A stretch of DNA of 64,000 nucleotides. Origin: Acinetobacter harbinensis. GTDB taxonomy: Bacteria > Pseudomonadota > Gammaproteobacteria > Pseudomonadales > Moraxellaceae. Location of the stretch: NCBI RefSeq assembly GCF_000816495.1, contig NZ_JXBK01000001.1, forward strand, positions 967,895-1,031,894, given 5' to 3'. The notes beneath the pieces were generated by a model. It made no database searches. It had not been told where the DNA came from and saw only the letters and a list, made by a program, of their open reading frames with translations. Shown here in pieces: positions 21,313 through 30,029 of the stretch (position 1 is the stretch's first letter; each line of letters begins with the position of its first letter). Both the position numbers and the translations under genes were made by a program.

Positions 21313-21980
21313 TCACACCTGTATATTTTATTAGCGGTATCGATACAGGCATCGGCAAAACCTATACCACGGGTTATTTGGCAAAATTGTGGAATGAACA
21401 AGGGCAGAAAACCATTACCCAGAAGTTAATTCAAACCGGTAATGTGGATATTTCTGAAGATATTCAACAACACCGTGAAATTATGCAAAGCGGTTGGCTG
21501 GCTGAAGATGACAGCAAGCTGACCATGCCGGAAATTTTTAGTTATCCTGCATCACCGCATTTGGCCACTAAAATTGATGGCCGTGAGATTGATTTTCACA
21601 AAATCTCTGCGGCAACGATAAGCTTGACTGAAAAATATGATGTGGTGCTACTTGAAGGTGCGGGCGGTTTAATGGTGCCTTTAACCGATAGCTTACTGAC
21701 CATTGATTATTTAGTAGATAAAAAATTTCCGATTATTTTGGTCAGCTCAGGACGTTTAGGCAGTATCAATCACACGCTGTTAAGTTTAGAGGCCCTCAAA
21801 AGCCGTGGGCTAGAGTTGTATGCATTGGCCTATAACTTAAATGATGAATCTCAAGATGAGTTAATTTCTAAAGATACCTCGGATTACTTAAAAAATTATT
21901 TGGCGCTACATTTTCCCCAAGCACAGTGGATTGATATTCCAAAAATTGAGTCGCAGCAGCTACGGAAGATACAACGATGA
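21309..21980 (+). CDS. bioD: Dethiobiotin synthetase
   Basis: ATP-dependent carboxylation of DAPA to dethiobiotin. P-loop GIDTGIGKT at 10-18 of the 223-residue protein, the TQKLIQTG segment near 37 and the EGAGGLMVPL motif near 114 identify it. The longer frame starts inside bioC; ATG 21309 matches the family N-terminus (MITPVYFISG) and overlaps the bioC stop as ATGA. It is coupled to the deaminase gene by another four-base overlap. Confidence 0.95.
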   Translation: MITPVYFISGIDTGIGKTYTTGYLAKLWNEQGQKTITQKLIQTGNVDISEDIQQHREIMQSGWLAEDDSKLTMPEIFSYPASPHLATKIDGREIDFHKISAATISLTEKYDVVLLEGAGGLMVPLTDSLLTIDYLVDKKFPIILVSSGRLGSINHTLLSLEALKSRGLELYALAYNLNDESQDELISKDTSDYLKNYLALHFPQAQWIDIPKIESQQLRKIQR

Positions 21981-22435
21981 CGGACCTAGAATTCTTACAA
22001 TATACCGTTAATTTAGCCAAAGAAAATGTCGCTACAGGAGGCAGACCCTTTGCCGCATTGGTGGTTAAAGACGGTCAGATTATCAGTCGTGGGGTTAATC
22101 AAATCTTGATCAGTAATGATCCGACTGCGCATGCAGAATTAACTGCGCTACGTGAGGCATGTCAAGTCTTGCAAAATTTATCACTTGAAGGCTGTATGGT
22201 CTATGCCAGCGGTCAACCCTGTCCGATGTGCTTGGCTGCAATGCGCATGGTCGGTATTCACAAAATTATTTATGCCTATTCCAATCAAGATGCAGCACCT
22301 TTTGGCTTATCCACAGAAAAGATTGCCAATATTTTAAGGCAAGTACCCGATCAGCAAGAAGGTTTAGAGTTTATTCAGTTAAAGCTGGATTCTTCTTTTG
22401 CCGTATATCCGTTATGGCAGCAAGAAAATACTTAA
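21977..22435 (+). CDS. Nucleoside/guanine deaminase-like zinc enzyme coupled to bioD
   Basis: A 152-residue member of the cytidine deaminase-like fold with the zinc-site motifs HAE (H52, E54) and PCPMC (C82, C85), and GGRPFAALVV near 21-30. The pattern resembles guanine deaminase/GuaD and TadA-like proteins, but length and the absence of the TadA tRNA-contact features favour a small-molecule purine or pterin-type deaminase; the substrate is unknown. Its ATG overlaps the bioD stop (ATGA), so it is the last gene of the bio operon, although no deamination is known in biotin synthesis. Confidence 0.87.
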   Translation: MTDLEFLQYTVNLAKENVATGGRPFAALVVKDGQIISRGVNQILISNDPTAHAELTALREACQVLQNLSLEGCMVYASGQPCPMCLAAMRMVGIHKIIYAYSNQDAAPFGLSTEKIANILRQVPDQQEGLEFIQLKLDSSFAVYPLWQQENT

Positions 22436-22473
22436 CAGTGGTATTTTTATCCGTTTATTCTAGGTTGAAGCAT

Positions 22474-22510
22474 AAAAAATGGGGCTTACCATTGTATGTA
22501 AGCCCCATTC
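22474..22510. terminator. Terminator for rluB (minus) and the bio operon (plus)
   Basis: ATGGGGCTTAC (22479-22489), 8-base loop, GTAAGCCCCAT (22498-22508), perfect 11-bp stem. On the minus strand it is followed by six T, so rluB is its main client; on the plus strand the T-run is lacking, so it may only weakly end the bio operon. Confidence 0.82.
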
Positions 22511-22554
22511 AGATATAGCTACGTAAGAGCGGTCAGCCCTTACGACTTAACCGC

Positions 22555-23685
22555 TTAAAACTTTTTAAAGCCTTTGTTGCTGCCAAACGGTTTACGTGGT
22601 GCAAATTTGTTTTCACCACGATTTTGATTGTCTAAAGTATTGCCATTACGCTCTGTGCTGGCGCGATTACCGCGATCATCGCCACGTGAATCTGAACGTT
22701 CTTGACGTGGGTAAGCAGAACGCTGTTCTGTTGCGCCCTCTGTGCGAGGACGACTATTTGGTCGGCTGTCGCGGGTGTTGTCAGTATTTGCTGGACGTGA
22801 GTCACGGCGTTGTTCAGACGGCTGCGCTTCACCTTCGTTGTCACGGCGTTGTTGACGCAAATAACCACCACGACGTGCTGCCATTGGTTTTTCTTGCATA
22901 CGCTCGTTACGACGTTTTGCCATACCAAACAGACCTGTACCTTGACGTGGTTTTAATTCCACGGACTTGGTGAGGTTATCAATATCGTTTTTATCCAGTT
23001 CAATCCAACGACCGGTACGTAATTCACGCGGTAAAATCACTGTGCCATAACGGGTACGCAGTAAACGACTAACTTTTAAACCTTGTGATTCAAAAATACG
23101 ACGAACTTCGCGATTACGACCTTCTTTAACCACCACTTGATACCAACGGTTGATCCCTTCGCCACCAATTTCAGAGAAGTTTTCAAATTTTGCTGGGCCA
23201 TCATCCAATACCACGCCTTTGAGCATGGTGTTTTTGATGAGTGGCGTCACTTCGCCCATAACACGTACCGCATATTCGCGTTCAATTTCATTGGACGGAT
23301 GCATTAAGCGGTTGGCCAACTCACCATCGTTTGTGAACAACAATAAGCCCGATGAGTTAATGTCGAGACGACCAACCATCACCCAGCGATCGCCTGCAAT
23401 AGCAGGTAATTGTTCAAAGACGGTTGGACGTGACTCAGGGTCATTGCGCGAACAAATCTCACCTTCAGGTTTGTAATAAATCAGGACACGGCGACGAATT
23501 TCATCTTCAATTTGGAATTGAACTTTACGACCATCGATGCGAAGCTCATCACCTGGTTCAATGCGTTCACCCACTTGGGCAACGGTGCCGTTAATGCTTA
23601 CGCGACCAGCGGCAATGACTTCTTCCATATAACGGCGAGAACCCAAACCAACGCGTGCAAGCACCTTTTGTAATTTTTCACTCAT
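22555..23685 (-). CDS. rluB: 23S rRNA pseudouridine(2605) synthase RluB
   Basis: Isomerises uridine 2605 in 23S rRNA. The 376 residues have an N-terminal S4 RNA-binding domain (2-60, KVLARVGLGSRRYMEE), then a RsuA/RluB catalytic domain with GRLDINSSGLLLFTNDG and catalytic D108. After about residue 250 there is a long disordered tail rich in Arg, Gly, Asn and Gln, typical of RluB in this group and likely RNA-binding. It sits 41 bases after scpB in the same direction, the common scpA-scpB-rluB order. Confidence 0.95.
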   Translation of the reverse strand: MSEKLQKVLARVGLGSRRYMEEVIAAGRVSINGTVAQVGERIEPGDELRIDGRKVQFQIEDEIRRRVLIYYKPEGEICSRNDPESRPTVFEQLPAIAGDRWVMVGRLDINSSGLLLFTNDGELANRLMHPSNEIEREYAVRVMGEVTPLIKNTMLKGVVLDDGPAKFENFSEIGGEGINRWYQVVVKEGRNREVRRIFESQGLKVSRLLRTRYGTVILPRELRTGRWIELDKNDIDNLTKSVELKPRQGTGLFGMAKRRNERMQEKPMAARRGGYLRQQRRDNEGEAQPSEQRRDSRPANTDNTRDSRPNSRPRTEGATEQRSAYPRQERSDSRGDDRGNRASTERNGNTLDNQNRGENKFAPRKPFGSNKGFKKF

Positions 23686-23726
23686 GACAGCATAACCTTA
23701 GAAATTATCATCAACAGTACGCCTAT

Positions 23727-24317
23727 TTACGACATCGGTGCGTGAGCATCGAGCGCCATAAAAGCTTCCTTGGCATCCTGTAGGGGAGGCAATTGACCTA
23801 AAGACAGCAGGCCAAAAGCATTTAAAAATTGTGGCGTTGTAACTAACAACGCAGGTCTTCCTGGTAACTCTTTAAAGCCGGACTCTTTAATCCAGTTCCA
23901 ATCAAACAATGAGCGTAATATTTGGCTATTGTTGGAAACTCCACGAATTTGTTCAATATCTGCTCGGGTCACCGGTTGGTGATACGCAATCACCGCCACG
24001 GTTTCAAGCAGCGTTGGCGATAAGCGAGTTGGTCGCTCTGGCCACACTTGGGTAATAATATCACGATATTTCGCACGGACCTGAAAACGGTAACCTTGTG
24101 CAGTTTCAATCAATTCAATTGAGCGGCCCTGTTGCAACACACTTAGTTGTTGTAACAGCAGGCGTAATTCTGTTTTGCTGTATTTATTTTGCAATGCTTC
24201 TTCTAAGCGTGCCAATGACACGGCAGTTTCACTGGCAAAAATAATCGCCTCTAACTGCATTAACGTTTCGTGTTGAGGTGCTACAGTCAATTCAGAATCT
24301 ACACAAGTGTTGCTCAT
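23727..24317 (-). CDS. scpB: Segregation and condensation protein B
   Basis: Kleisin-associated subunit of SMC-ScpAB. The 196-residue protein consists of two winged-helix domains: LEAIIFASETAVSLARLEEAL near 22-42 and RLSPTLLETVAVIAYHQPVTRADIEQIRGV near 98-127, with the LPGRPALLVTTPQFL strand later. It acts as a dimer binding the middle of ScpA. Start overlaps the scpA stop by four bases, implying coupled translation and fixed stoichiometry. Confidence 0.95.
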   Translation of the reverse strand: MSNTCVDSELTVAPQHETLMQLEAIIFASETAVSLARLEEALQNKYSKTELRLLLQQLSVLQQGRSIELIETAQGYRFQVRAKYRDIITQVWPERPTRLSPTLLETVAVIAYHQPVTRADIEQIRGVSNNSQILRSLFDWNWIKESGFKELPGRPALLVTTPQFLNAFGLLSLGQLPPLQDAKEAFMALDAHAPMS

Positions 24318-25108
24318 CTTTGCACCCCTTGAATAGCAAGTGGCGCGTCAATGCCATTGGCCACAATAGTGACCTTTTGTTGCCGCGTCAGTTCTAAAAT
24401 AGCCATAAAAGTCACCACCATGCCCAAACGCCCTTGACTGGGTTTAAGTAACAGCTGAAACGATAAAACCTCACCGCAGTGTAATTTTTGTTCAATAAAG
24501 GCAATGCGCTCTTCAAGTAAAACCGGCTCGGCTTGAATATGATGAACAATCGGCTCGGGGCGGTTAAAGACACAGCGTAGCGCATCATGCAGCAGATCCA
24601 CTGTATAGCCTTGTGGTTGTTCTAGCGTCTGACTTAAGCCCACATGGGTTAAGAAGGTATCGCGCTCTAAAACAGGGAGCTGGCCCAAACGTTCCGCCGC
24701 TTGTTTAATCCGTAAATAGGTTTCTAAACGATCAATCAATTGTTGTTTTGGATCTTTTTCAATGATCCGCGTTGGACTGGCTTTGGGTAACAACAGTCGA
24801 GACTTCAGATCGGCCAACAACGCCGCCATCACCATATAATCTGCGGTCAGCTCAATATCGAGCGACTTCATCGCATGCATATAAGATAAATATTGCGCTG
24901 CAATCGGGGCAATATCAAGCTGTAATAAGTCAAAACCATTTTTTTGAATCAGATAAATTAAAAAATCGAGTGGTCCTTCGAAATGCTCTAAAAGAATTTC
25001 AAATGCAGCAGGAGGAATATAGAGATCCTCAGGGAATGAGTTGTGCCACTCATCCATAACACGGATCAGTGTGGCTTGCTCCATAGGCTTATGGATAGAT
25101 TGATTCAT
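24314..25108 (-). CDS. scpA: Segregation and condensation protein A (kleisin)
   Basis: Kleisin that bridges the two SMC heads. The 264 residues include the N-terminal kleisin helix segment FEGPLDFLIYLIQKNGFDLLQLDIAPIA near 48-75, the helical TADYMVMAALLADLKSRLLLP near 90-110 and a C-terminal winged helix. The N-terminus is extended by about 30 residues relative to some homologues. First gene of scpA-scpB(-rluB), working with smc at 8.8 kb. Confidence 0.95.
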   Translation of the reverse strand: MNQSIHKPMEQATLIRVMDEWHNSFPEDLYIPPAAFEILLEHFEGPLDFLIYLIQKNGFDLLQLDIAPIAAQYLSYMHAMKSLDIELTADYMVMAALLADLKSRLLLPKASPTRIIEKDPKQQLIDRLETYLRIKQAAERLGQLPVLERDTFLTHVGLSQTLEQPQGYTVDLLHDALRCVFNRPEPIVHHIQAEPVLLEERIAFIEQKLHCGEVLSFQLLLKPSQGRLGMVVTFMAILELTRQQKVTIVANGIDAPLAIQGVQR

Positions 25109-25401
25109 TGCAATTATAGGCCACGCGAATTTTCAAAGGCATGAAGATGCTATTTCGGATCAGCTTTTTGGAAAAAGCATCAGGGTGATGAGAAAAAGCA
25201 CAGAATTAATCTGCGTAGTCTAAAGGAAAACGCAGCTCAAATAAATTACAAAATCTCACAAATAGCAAAAAACCTGAAAATAAGTAGGGATTATTAATGT
25301 TAAAGCAGCAAAAGTGGAGTGATACAGGATAATATTTTGCAGCAGATCAAGGCTTAGCGCGTAATTAAATTAAAATCCAACAATAAGAGATAAAATTTCA
25401 G

Positions 25402-26142
25402 ATGAACGATCATCACCGCGTACACCAGAATGAATATGGACAAATGGTTGGGAGTTCGGTGCAGCTGAAGCCGATTCATTTTTTAGCCGATTCCTTATCT
25501 GGCACTCATGCCAGCTTGCAGGTTTTATCTACGGATACACTCACCCCAGCTTGCTTAAAGCAATTGTGGCAAGTGCTAAAGGATGAAAGCGATGGTCGTT
25601 GTTGGACTTATTTGCCTTATTCTGCTTTTAAAAGTGCAGCGGCGTTAGAAACATTATTGCAGCATAATTTTTCTATGCCCCATGCCATTCATTATTTAAT
25701 TCAAATTCAGCACAGAATAGTCGGTTGGGTCGGTCTGCTGAATCTGCGCCCCACAGATGGGGTGATAGAGATTGGCAATATTTATTTTTCTCATCAGATG
25801 AAACAGTCTGTCGCCTCCACTGAAGTGATCTATCTATTATTAAATAGCTGCTTTGAACAGGGCTTTCGCCGAGTAGAGTGGAAGTGTGATGATTTAAATA
25901 CGCCGTCAAAACGTGCGGCTTTACGCTTTGGTTTTCAGTATGAAGGCACATTTCGTCAAGATCGTATCTATAAAGCCCGCAACCGTAATACCGCTTGGTT
26001 TTCAATGTTAGACAGTGAATGGCCGCGGGTTAAAGCAGCCTATCTTGCATGGCTCACTATTGATAATTTTGATCCTGCGGGGCAGCAAAAAATTAAATTG
26101 GCCGAATTCATGCAGCAATATGTCTTAGATGAGACGCGGTAA
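25402..26142 (+). CDS. GNAT-family N-acetyltransferase (RimJ/RimL-like)
   Basis: A 246-residue protein with the GNAT fold typical of RimJ/RimL-type enzymes: VGWVGLLNLRP near 107, a beta-strand with EIGNIYFS, an acetyl-CoA region, WKCDDLNTPSKRAALRFGFQYEG near 155-177 and FRQDRIYKARNRNTAWFSML after it. The last segment, with the arginine-rich loop and aromatic strand, is common in amino-sugar or amino-acid acylating members. The substrate is unknown. It is flanked by unrelated genes and looks monocistronic. Confidence 0.85.
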   Translation: MNDHHRVHQNEYGQMVGSSVQLKPIHFLADSLSGTHASLQVLSTDTLTPACLKQLWQVLKDESDGRCWTYLPYSAFKSAAALETLLQHNFSMPHAIHYLIQIQHRIVGWVGLLNLRPTDGVIEIGNIYFSHQMKQSVASTEVIYLLLNSCFEQGFRRVEWKCDDLNTPSKRAALRFGFQYEGTFRQDRIYKARNRNTAWFSMLDSEWPRVKAAYLAWLTIDNFDPAGQQKIKLAEFMQQYVLDETR

Positions 26143-26289
26143 TCAGCTTGCAGTAGGCATTTAGATGTTTGCTTGGTGCATTGGTCATTGCGTGATCTAA
26201 AGCAATTTAAATGCAATCCTCCAAAGCGTGAGCGGCCAAAAACAATTATCTAAGCGAGAAAGTGAAGTCAGTCATGGGTTTAAGCTAAG

Positions 26290-26571
26290 TCAAATAGGCT
26301 TTGCTATCGCTTGATTGAGCGCAAATTCAAGCACGCGTTGACAACGCTCACGTAAGCATAAATTTTGCTGATCAAACTGAATTGACAGCTCATCAATGAT
26401 CGAAACTTCTAAAAAGTAAGTGAACACGCGCTCATTCATCCGTATGAAGGGCGCGGCAGGATCCAGCTCAATGACTTGCGTCTGGGACTCTAGTGTCCAT
26501 GGCTGTTCAACATACAGCGTATCCTGTTCTGGAAACTGGCCAATGTTCAGCAGCACACTGAATAAGTCCAT
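26290..26571 (-). CDS. Conserved-looking small protein of unknown function
   Basis: 93 residues, acidic, no membrane segment or signal peptide. It begins MDLFSVLLNIGQFPEQDTLYV and has alternating hydrophobic strands (TQVIELDPAAPF, FTYFLEVSIIDEL) followed by a C-terminal helix, suggesting a small alpha/beta fold. I do not recognise a family. The frame has ordinary codon use and lies 31 bases after the yciO-like gene in the same direction, so it is probably real and cotranscribed. Confidence 0.6.
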   Translation of the reverse strand: MDLFSVLLNIGQFPEQDTLYVEQPWTLESQTQVIELDPAAPFIRMNERVFTYFLEVSIIDELSIQFDQQNLCLRERCQRVLEFALNQAIAKPI

Positions 26572-26602
26572 TGCTTTATCTTAACAATGAAGCATCGAGC
26601 AC

Positions 26603-27220
26603 TTATTCAAATGCGCTAACATCGCCAACACCGCGGCGAATCACTTCGGGATGATCACCAGATAGATCAATAATACTGGTGGTGTTTAAAATCCCTAAAC
26701 CGCCATCAATAAACACATCAATACGATTGGCTAAGGCCATTTCAATCTCATACGGATCATCTAAGGGATCTTCGTGATTGGGCAGAATTAGCGTACTGGT
26801 CAGCAGCGGTTCACCCAATTCTTGAAGTAACATCTGACAGATTGGATTGCTGGGAATACGTAAGCCAATCGTTTTCTTTTTCGCATGCATTAAGCGTTTG
26901 GGAACTTCACTGGTGGCCGGTAAAATAAAGGTGGTAACAGCGGGCGTGTTGTTCTTCAATAGACGATACATGGCATTGTCCACTTTGGCATAGGTGGCAA
27001 TATCGGATAAGTCACAACAAATAATGGCATATTGATGTTTTGGGCCTAAACCACGAATTTGGGCAATGCGCTCCATGGCGGCTTTATTGCCAATTTGACA
27101 GCCAATGGCATAAGCGGCATCGGTGGGGTAGACCACCACATCGCCGGCACGGATACGCTCTACCGCTTGGCTGATTAAACGCGGTTGAGGATTATCAGGA
27201 TGTACTCTTAAATGCAGCAT
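26603..27220 (-). CDS. yciO: YciO/Sua5/YrdC-family protein
   Basis: The 205-residue protein has the YrdC fold: AVERIRAGDVVVYPTDAAYAIGCQ near 18-41, KHQYAIICCDLSDIA near 61, PAVTTFILPA near 93, and the C-terminal SIIDLSG and IRRGVGD motifs. This matches the YciO branch, which is related to the threonylcarbamoyl-AMP synthase TsaC but may have much weaker activity. The absence of an extended C-terminal domain excludes Sua5. Role in t6A synthesis is therefore uncertain. Confidence 0.87.
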   Translation of the reverse strand: MLHLRVHPDNPQPRLISQAVERIRAGDVVVYPTDAAYAIGCQIGNKAAMERIAQIRGLGPKHQYAIICCDLSDIATYAKVDNAMYRLLKNNTPAVTTFILPATSEVPKRLMHAKKKTIGLRIPSNPICQMLLQELGEPLLTSTLILPNHEDPLDDPYEIEMALANRIDVFIDGGLGILNTTSIIDLSGDHPEVIRRGVGDVSAFE

Positions 27221-27304
27221 ATTTATTCTCTCCCGACTTATTTTTAGTCATTATCTGTTGAATTTACAAGGTCTTGCAATCAAGCTTTAGTGCGTTTGTG
27301 TAAT

Positions 27305-27967
27305 TTAATCTAACATTTGACGCGTAAACTCAGCACTTTGTAATCTTTTGCCACTTCGGGTACAGGCACAAATACAGGCAATAAAGTGTGCAGCGTCACG
27401 CGGAAGTTTGGCCTCTCTATTCAAATAGCGTTGCACTTGGGCATAAACATGGTCTTTAAACGTCGCGCCATTACCGCCATCACCGGTTAAATTATCGAGT
27501 GAGACACGGAATTTTCGCCCAAAAGCTTGCGAAAATAACCATTCAATCGCTTGCGGTTTAATTTCCACTTGCTCAAATAGAGCTTGCTGTTCGGCAGTTC
27601 GACCATCAGGTGCATACCAATAACCTAAGTCAGGCAATAAGCGTCTATGCTCGCCTGCAATGCTCCAGTGGCTAATTTCATGTAAGGCGCTGTTAAAGAA
27701 GCCATGCGCAAATTGAATTCGCGCGGGTTCATTTTTGTTGGCAGGAAAGTATTCTGGCTCAAAATCTCCGCGGATAAGCGTCACATTTAGGTGGGAAAAC
27801 CAATAATTAAAGTGTAGTATAAGCCAGTCTACTTGTTGCGCTTCTGTTTGCAAATTAGTCCATAGCGTACGTTGCACTTGGTCTAAATTACTTGCAGGAT
27901 TTGAAGTTAAATGAGTGGTTAACTGTAATGAAGTGGTGACTTCAGGTTGCGGCTGCAACTGATGCAT
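27305..27967 (-). CDS. epmC: Elongation factor P hydroxylase EpmC
   Basis: Iron-dependent enzyme that hydroxylates the beta-lysylated lysine of elongation factor P. The 220-residue product contains the metal-binding ALHEISHWSIAGEHR segment near 98-112, then LPDLGYWYAPDGRTAEQQALFEQVE, the hallmark of the YfcM/EpmC family. A longer frame begins with TTG at 28006, but ATG 27967 gives a more usual length; neither has a strong ribosome site. EpmA, EpmB and EF-P are not in this window. Confidence 0.9.
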   Translation of the reverse strand: MHQLQPQPEVTTSLQLTTHLTSNPASNLDQVQRTLWTNLQTEAQQVDWLILHFNYWFSHLNVTLIRGDFEPEYFPANKNEPARIQFAHGFFNSALHEISHWSIAGEHRRLLPDLGYWYAPDGRTAEQQALFEQVEIKPQAIEWLFSQAFGRKFRVSLDNLTGDGGNGATFKDHVYAQVQRYLNREAKLPRDAAHFIACICACTRSGKRLQSAEFTRQMLD

Positions 27968-28064
27968 GACTTGTATTACCCAAATGATCTGTCTAAATAA
28001 GTACAAAATTGTATCTTAATCTTTGACAGAGTACCCATGAATTTGTAGAATTGCCGCCTTAATT

Positions 28065-28622
28065 ATGTCAGCAAATACCTTTCCGGCACAGATTGAGCCG
28101 TTTAAATGGGCTGAACAAGGCTTTACATGGTCAGGTACCCTGCCATTGTCTCGCTTTGTTCGTATTTCCCGTGAAACTATTGGATCAATTGATCATCAAT
28201 TGATTAATATAAACTGTAAGCTATCAATGGATGCGTATCATCGTATCGTATGGTTAGATGGACATGTTGAAACGAAAGCACCAATGGAATGTCAGCGTTG
28301 TCTGAATACCGTTGAAATACCGCTCGTTTTAGATTTTCATTTAGCGCTTGTGGGTGATGAAGCACTGATAGAGCGCTTGGATGAGGATGCTGATTTCATC
28401 GTTTTAGGTGAAAGTGAAGCAACGACAAAAGGTAGCATTGATGCGCCTGCGTCGGCTGATTTACTCGCGCTGATAGAAGATGAGTTGTTATTGTTGATGC
28501 CTTTGTCTCCTAGACATGACGTTTGTGAGCATAAGCATCAACCTGCCGAAGAAGAGATTGTCGAAGAAAAACGGGATAATCCGTTTGATGTTTTGGCAAA
28601 TTTGAAAGGCAAACTTAACTAA
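28065..28622 (+). CDS. yceD: YceD (DUF177) 23S rRNA accumulation protein
   Basis: The 185-residue acidic protein belongs to the YceD/DUF177 family, needed in bacteria and plastids for normal 23S rRNA levels. It has the conserved CQRCL motif (C76, C79) and a C-terminal NPFDVLANLKGKLN. Placement directly upstream of rpmF, 77 bases away, is the near-universal arrangement and supports the call. There is no strong ribosome site before the ATG. Confidence 0.9.
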   Translation: MSANTFPAQIEPFKWAEQGFTWSGTLPLSRFVRISRETIGSIDHQLININCKLSMDAYHRIVWLDGHVETKAPMECQRCLNTVEIPLVLDFHLALVGDEALIERLDEDADFIVLGESEATTKGSIDAPASADLLALIEDELLLLMPLSPRHDVCEHKHQPAEEEIVEEKRDNPFDVLANLKGKLN

Positions 28623-28699
28623 TTCTTGTGTTATACTGTAAAGTATAAGACAACTGAATTTGTTCTGATCCATTTTTTCGATCTTTGTAAGGAGCCATC

Positions 28700-28885
28700 A
28701 TGGCCGTTCAGCAAAACCGTAAAAGTCGCTCTCGCCGTGACATGCGCCGTTCACATGACGCTTTAACCGAGAATGCATTAACTGTAGACCAAACATCTGG
28801 TGAAATTCACCGTCGTCACCACGTGACTAAAGATGGTATCTACCGTGGTCATCAATTATTCGCTAAAGCAGTTGCTGCTGAATAA
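28700..28885 (+). CDS. rpmF: 50S ribosomal protein L32
   Basis: 61 residues, strongly basic, beginning [20 protein letters not shown] as in gammaproteobacterial L32. No zinc-binding CxxC pairs, so it is the cysteine-free form. AAGGAG lies well placed ahead of the ATG. Cotranscribed with yceD and ended by a strong terminator. Confidence 0.98.
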   Translation: MAVQQNRKSRSRRDMRRSHDALTENALTVDQTSGEIHRRHHVTKDGIYRGHQLFAKAVAAE

Positions 28886-28922
28886 ATGATGATGTATTAA
28901 GCGTTAAGCTTAGTAAAAAATT

Positions 28923-28945
28923 GGGAGCGAAAGCTCCCTTTTTTT
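28923..28945 (+). terminator. Terminator after rpmF
   Basis: GGGAGC, tetraloop GAAA, GCTCCC, then seven T. A classic intrinsic terminator that separates yceD-rpmF from fabD. Confidence 0.93.
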
Positions 28946-29042
28946 GTGGCTGTTTTTGTTGTATTTGGCAATTACCAAAACAAAAATTAAGTGTTAAATT
29001 TCGCAGCATAAAACGAGCTTAGCTTCTTGAAAGGATTTTTAT

Positions 29043-30029
29043 ATGTCGTCTAAACGACTCGAGCAGATTGCTCAAGCGACAAAAACTGCATTTGTTTTTC
29101 CAGGTCAGGGCTCACAAAAAGTCGGTATGTTGGCTGATCTTGCTCAGCAGTTTGCAGGCATCAACGCTACTTTTGCCGAAGCTTCCGAGGCCATTGGCTT
29201 TGATTTGTGGCAGATTGCGCAAAGCGGCGAAGGTTTAAATCAAACAGAATTTACACAGCCTGTATTGCTCACCGCAAGTATCGCCTTATGGCGCGTGTGG
29301 TTAGAATTGGGTGGTGTGGCACCAAAATATCTTGCAGGTCACTCACTGGGTGAGTACAGCGCCTTGGTTGCAGCTGAAGCCATGAGCTTAGGCGATGCCG
29401 TTAAGCTTGTACATTTACGCGGTAAATTGATGCAAGAAGCTGTGCCTGAAGGACAGGGCGCCATGGCGGCAATTTTGGGCTTAGATGATGCTAAAGTGCT
29501 TGCGCTGTGTGCAGAAGTCAATGCACAAGGTCAAGGTTCAGTAGACGCCGCCAATTACAATGCACAAGGTCAAGTGGTGGTTGCAGGCGATAAAGCTGCC
29601 GTAGAAGCAGTGATGTTGGCAGCAAAAGAACAATCGGGTAAAGCCATTGCCTTACCGGTGTCTGTACCATCGCATTGTTCATTGATGAAACCTGCGGCTG
29701 AGAAGTTTGCCCAAGCATTAGAACAAACAAATATTGAGCTACCTCATCTTGCGGTAATACAAAATGTCAATGCAGCCATTGCCACCGATGTAGCACAACT
29801 ACGTCAGGCATTGACGGCCCAATTGTACCAGTCGGTGCAATGGACCAAGACCATGCAATATCTGCAAGACCAAGGTGTGCAATATGTGGTTGAGTGTGGT
29901 CCGGGCAATGTGTTGGCCAATATGGCCAAGCGTTTGCCCAATATTGAAAAAGCTTTTCCACTTGACAGTTCAAGTCGCTTGGAAGATGCACTAAATGCCA
30001 TTTTAGTGGCTGAAGGAAAAATTGCATGA
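29043..30029 (+). CDS. fabD: Malonyl-CoA:ACP transacylase
   Basis: Transfers malonyl from CoA to acyl carrier protein for fatty acid elongation. The 328 residues include FVFPGQGSQKVGM (18-30), the nucleophile S101 in AGHSLGEYSAL, the second catalytic histidine near 211 (SVPSHCSLM) and the C-terminal VECGPGNVL. AAAGGA precedes the ATG. It overlaps fabG by four bases. The N-terminus is about 15 residues longer than in E. coli. Confidence 0.96.
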   Translation: MSSKRLEQIAQATKTAFVFPGQGSQKVGMLADLAQQFAGINATFAEASEAIGFDLWQIAQSGEGLNQTEFTQPVLLTASIALWRVWLELGGVAPKYLAGHSLGEYSALVAAEAMSLGDAVKLVHLRGKLMQEAVPEGQGAMAAILGLDDAKVLALCAEVNAQGQGSVDAANYNAQGQVVVAGDKAAVEAVMLAAKEQSGKAIALPVSVPSHCSLMKPAAEKFAQALEQTNIELPHLAVIQNVNAAIATDVAQLRQALTAQLYQSVQWTKTMQYLQDQGVQYVVECGPGNVLANMAKRLPNIEKAFPLDSSSRLEDALNAILVAEGKIA

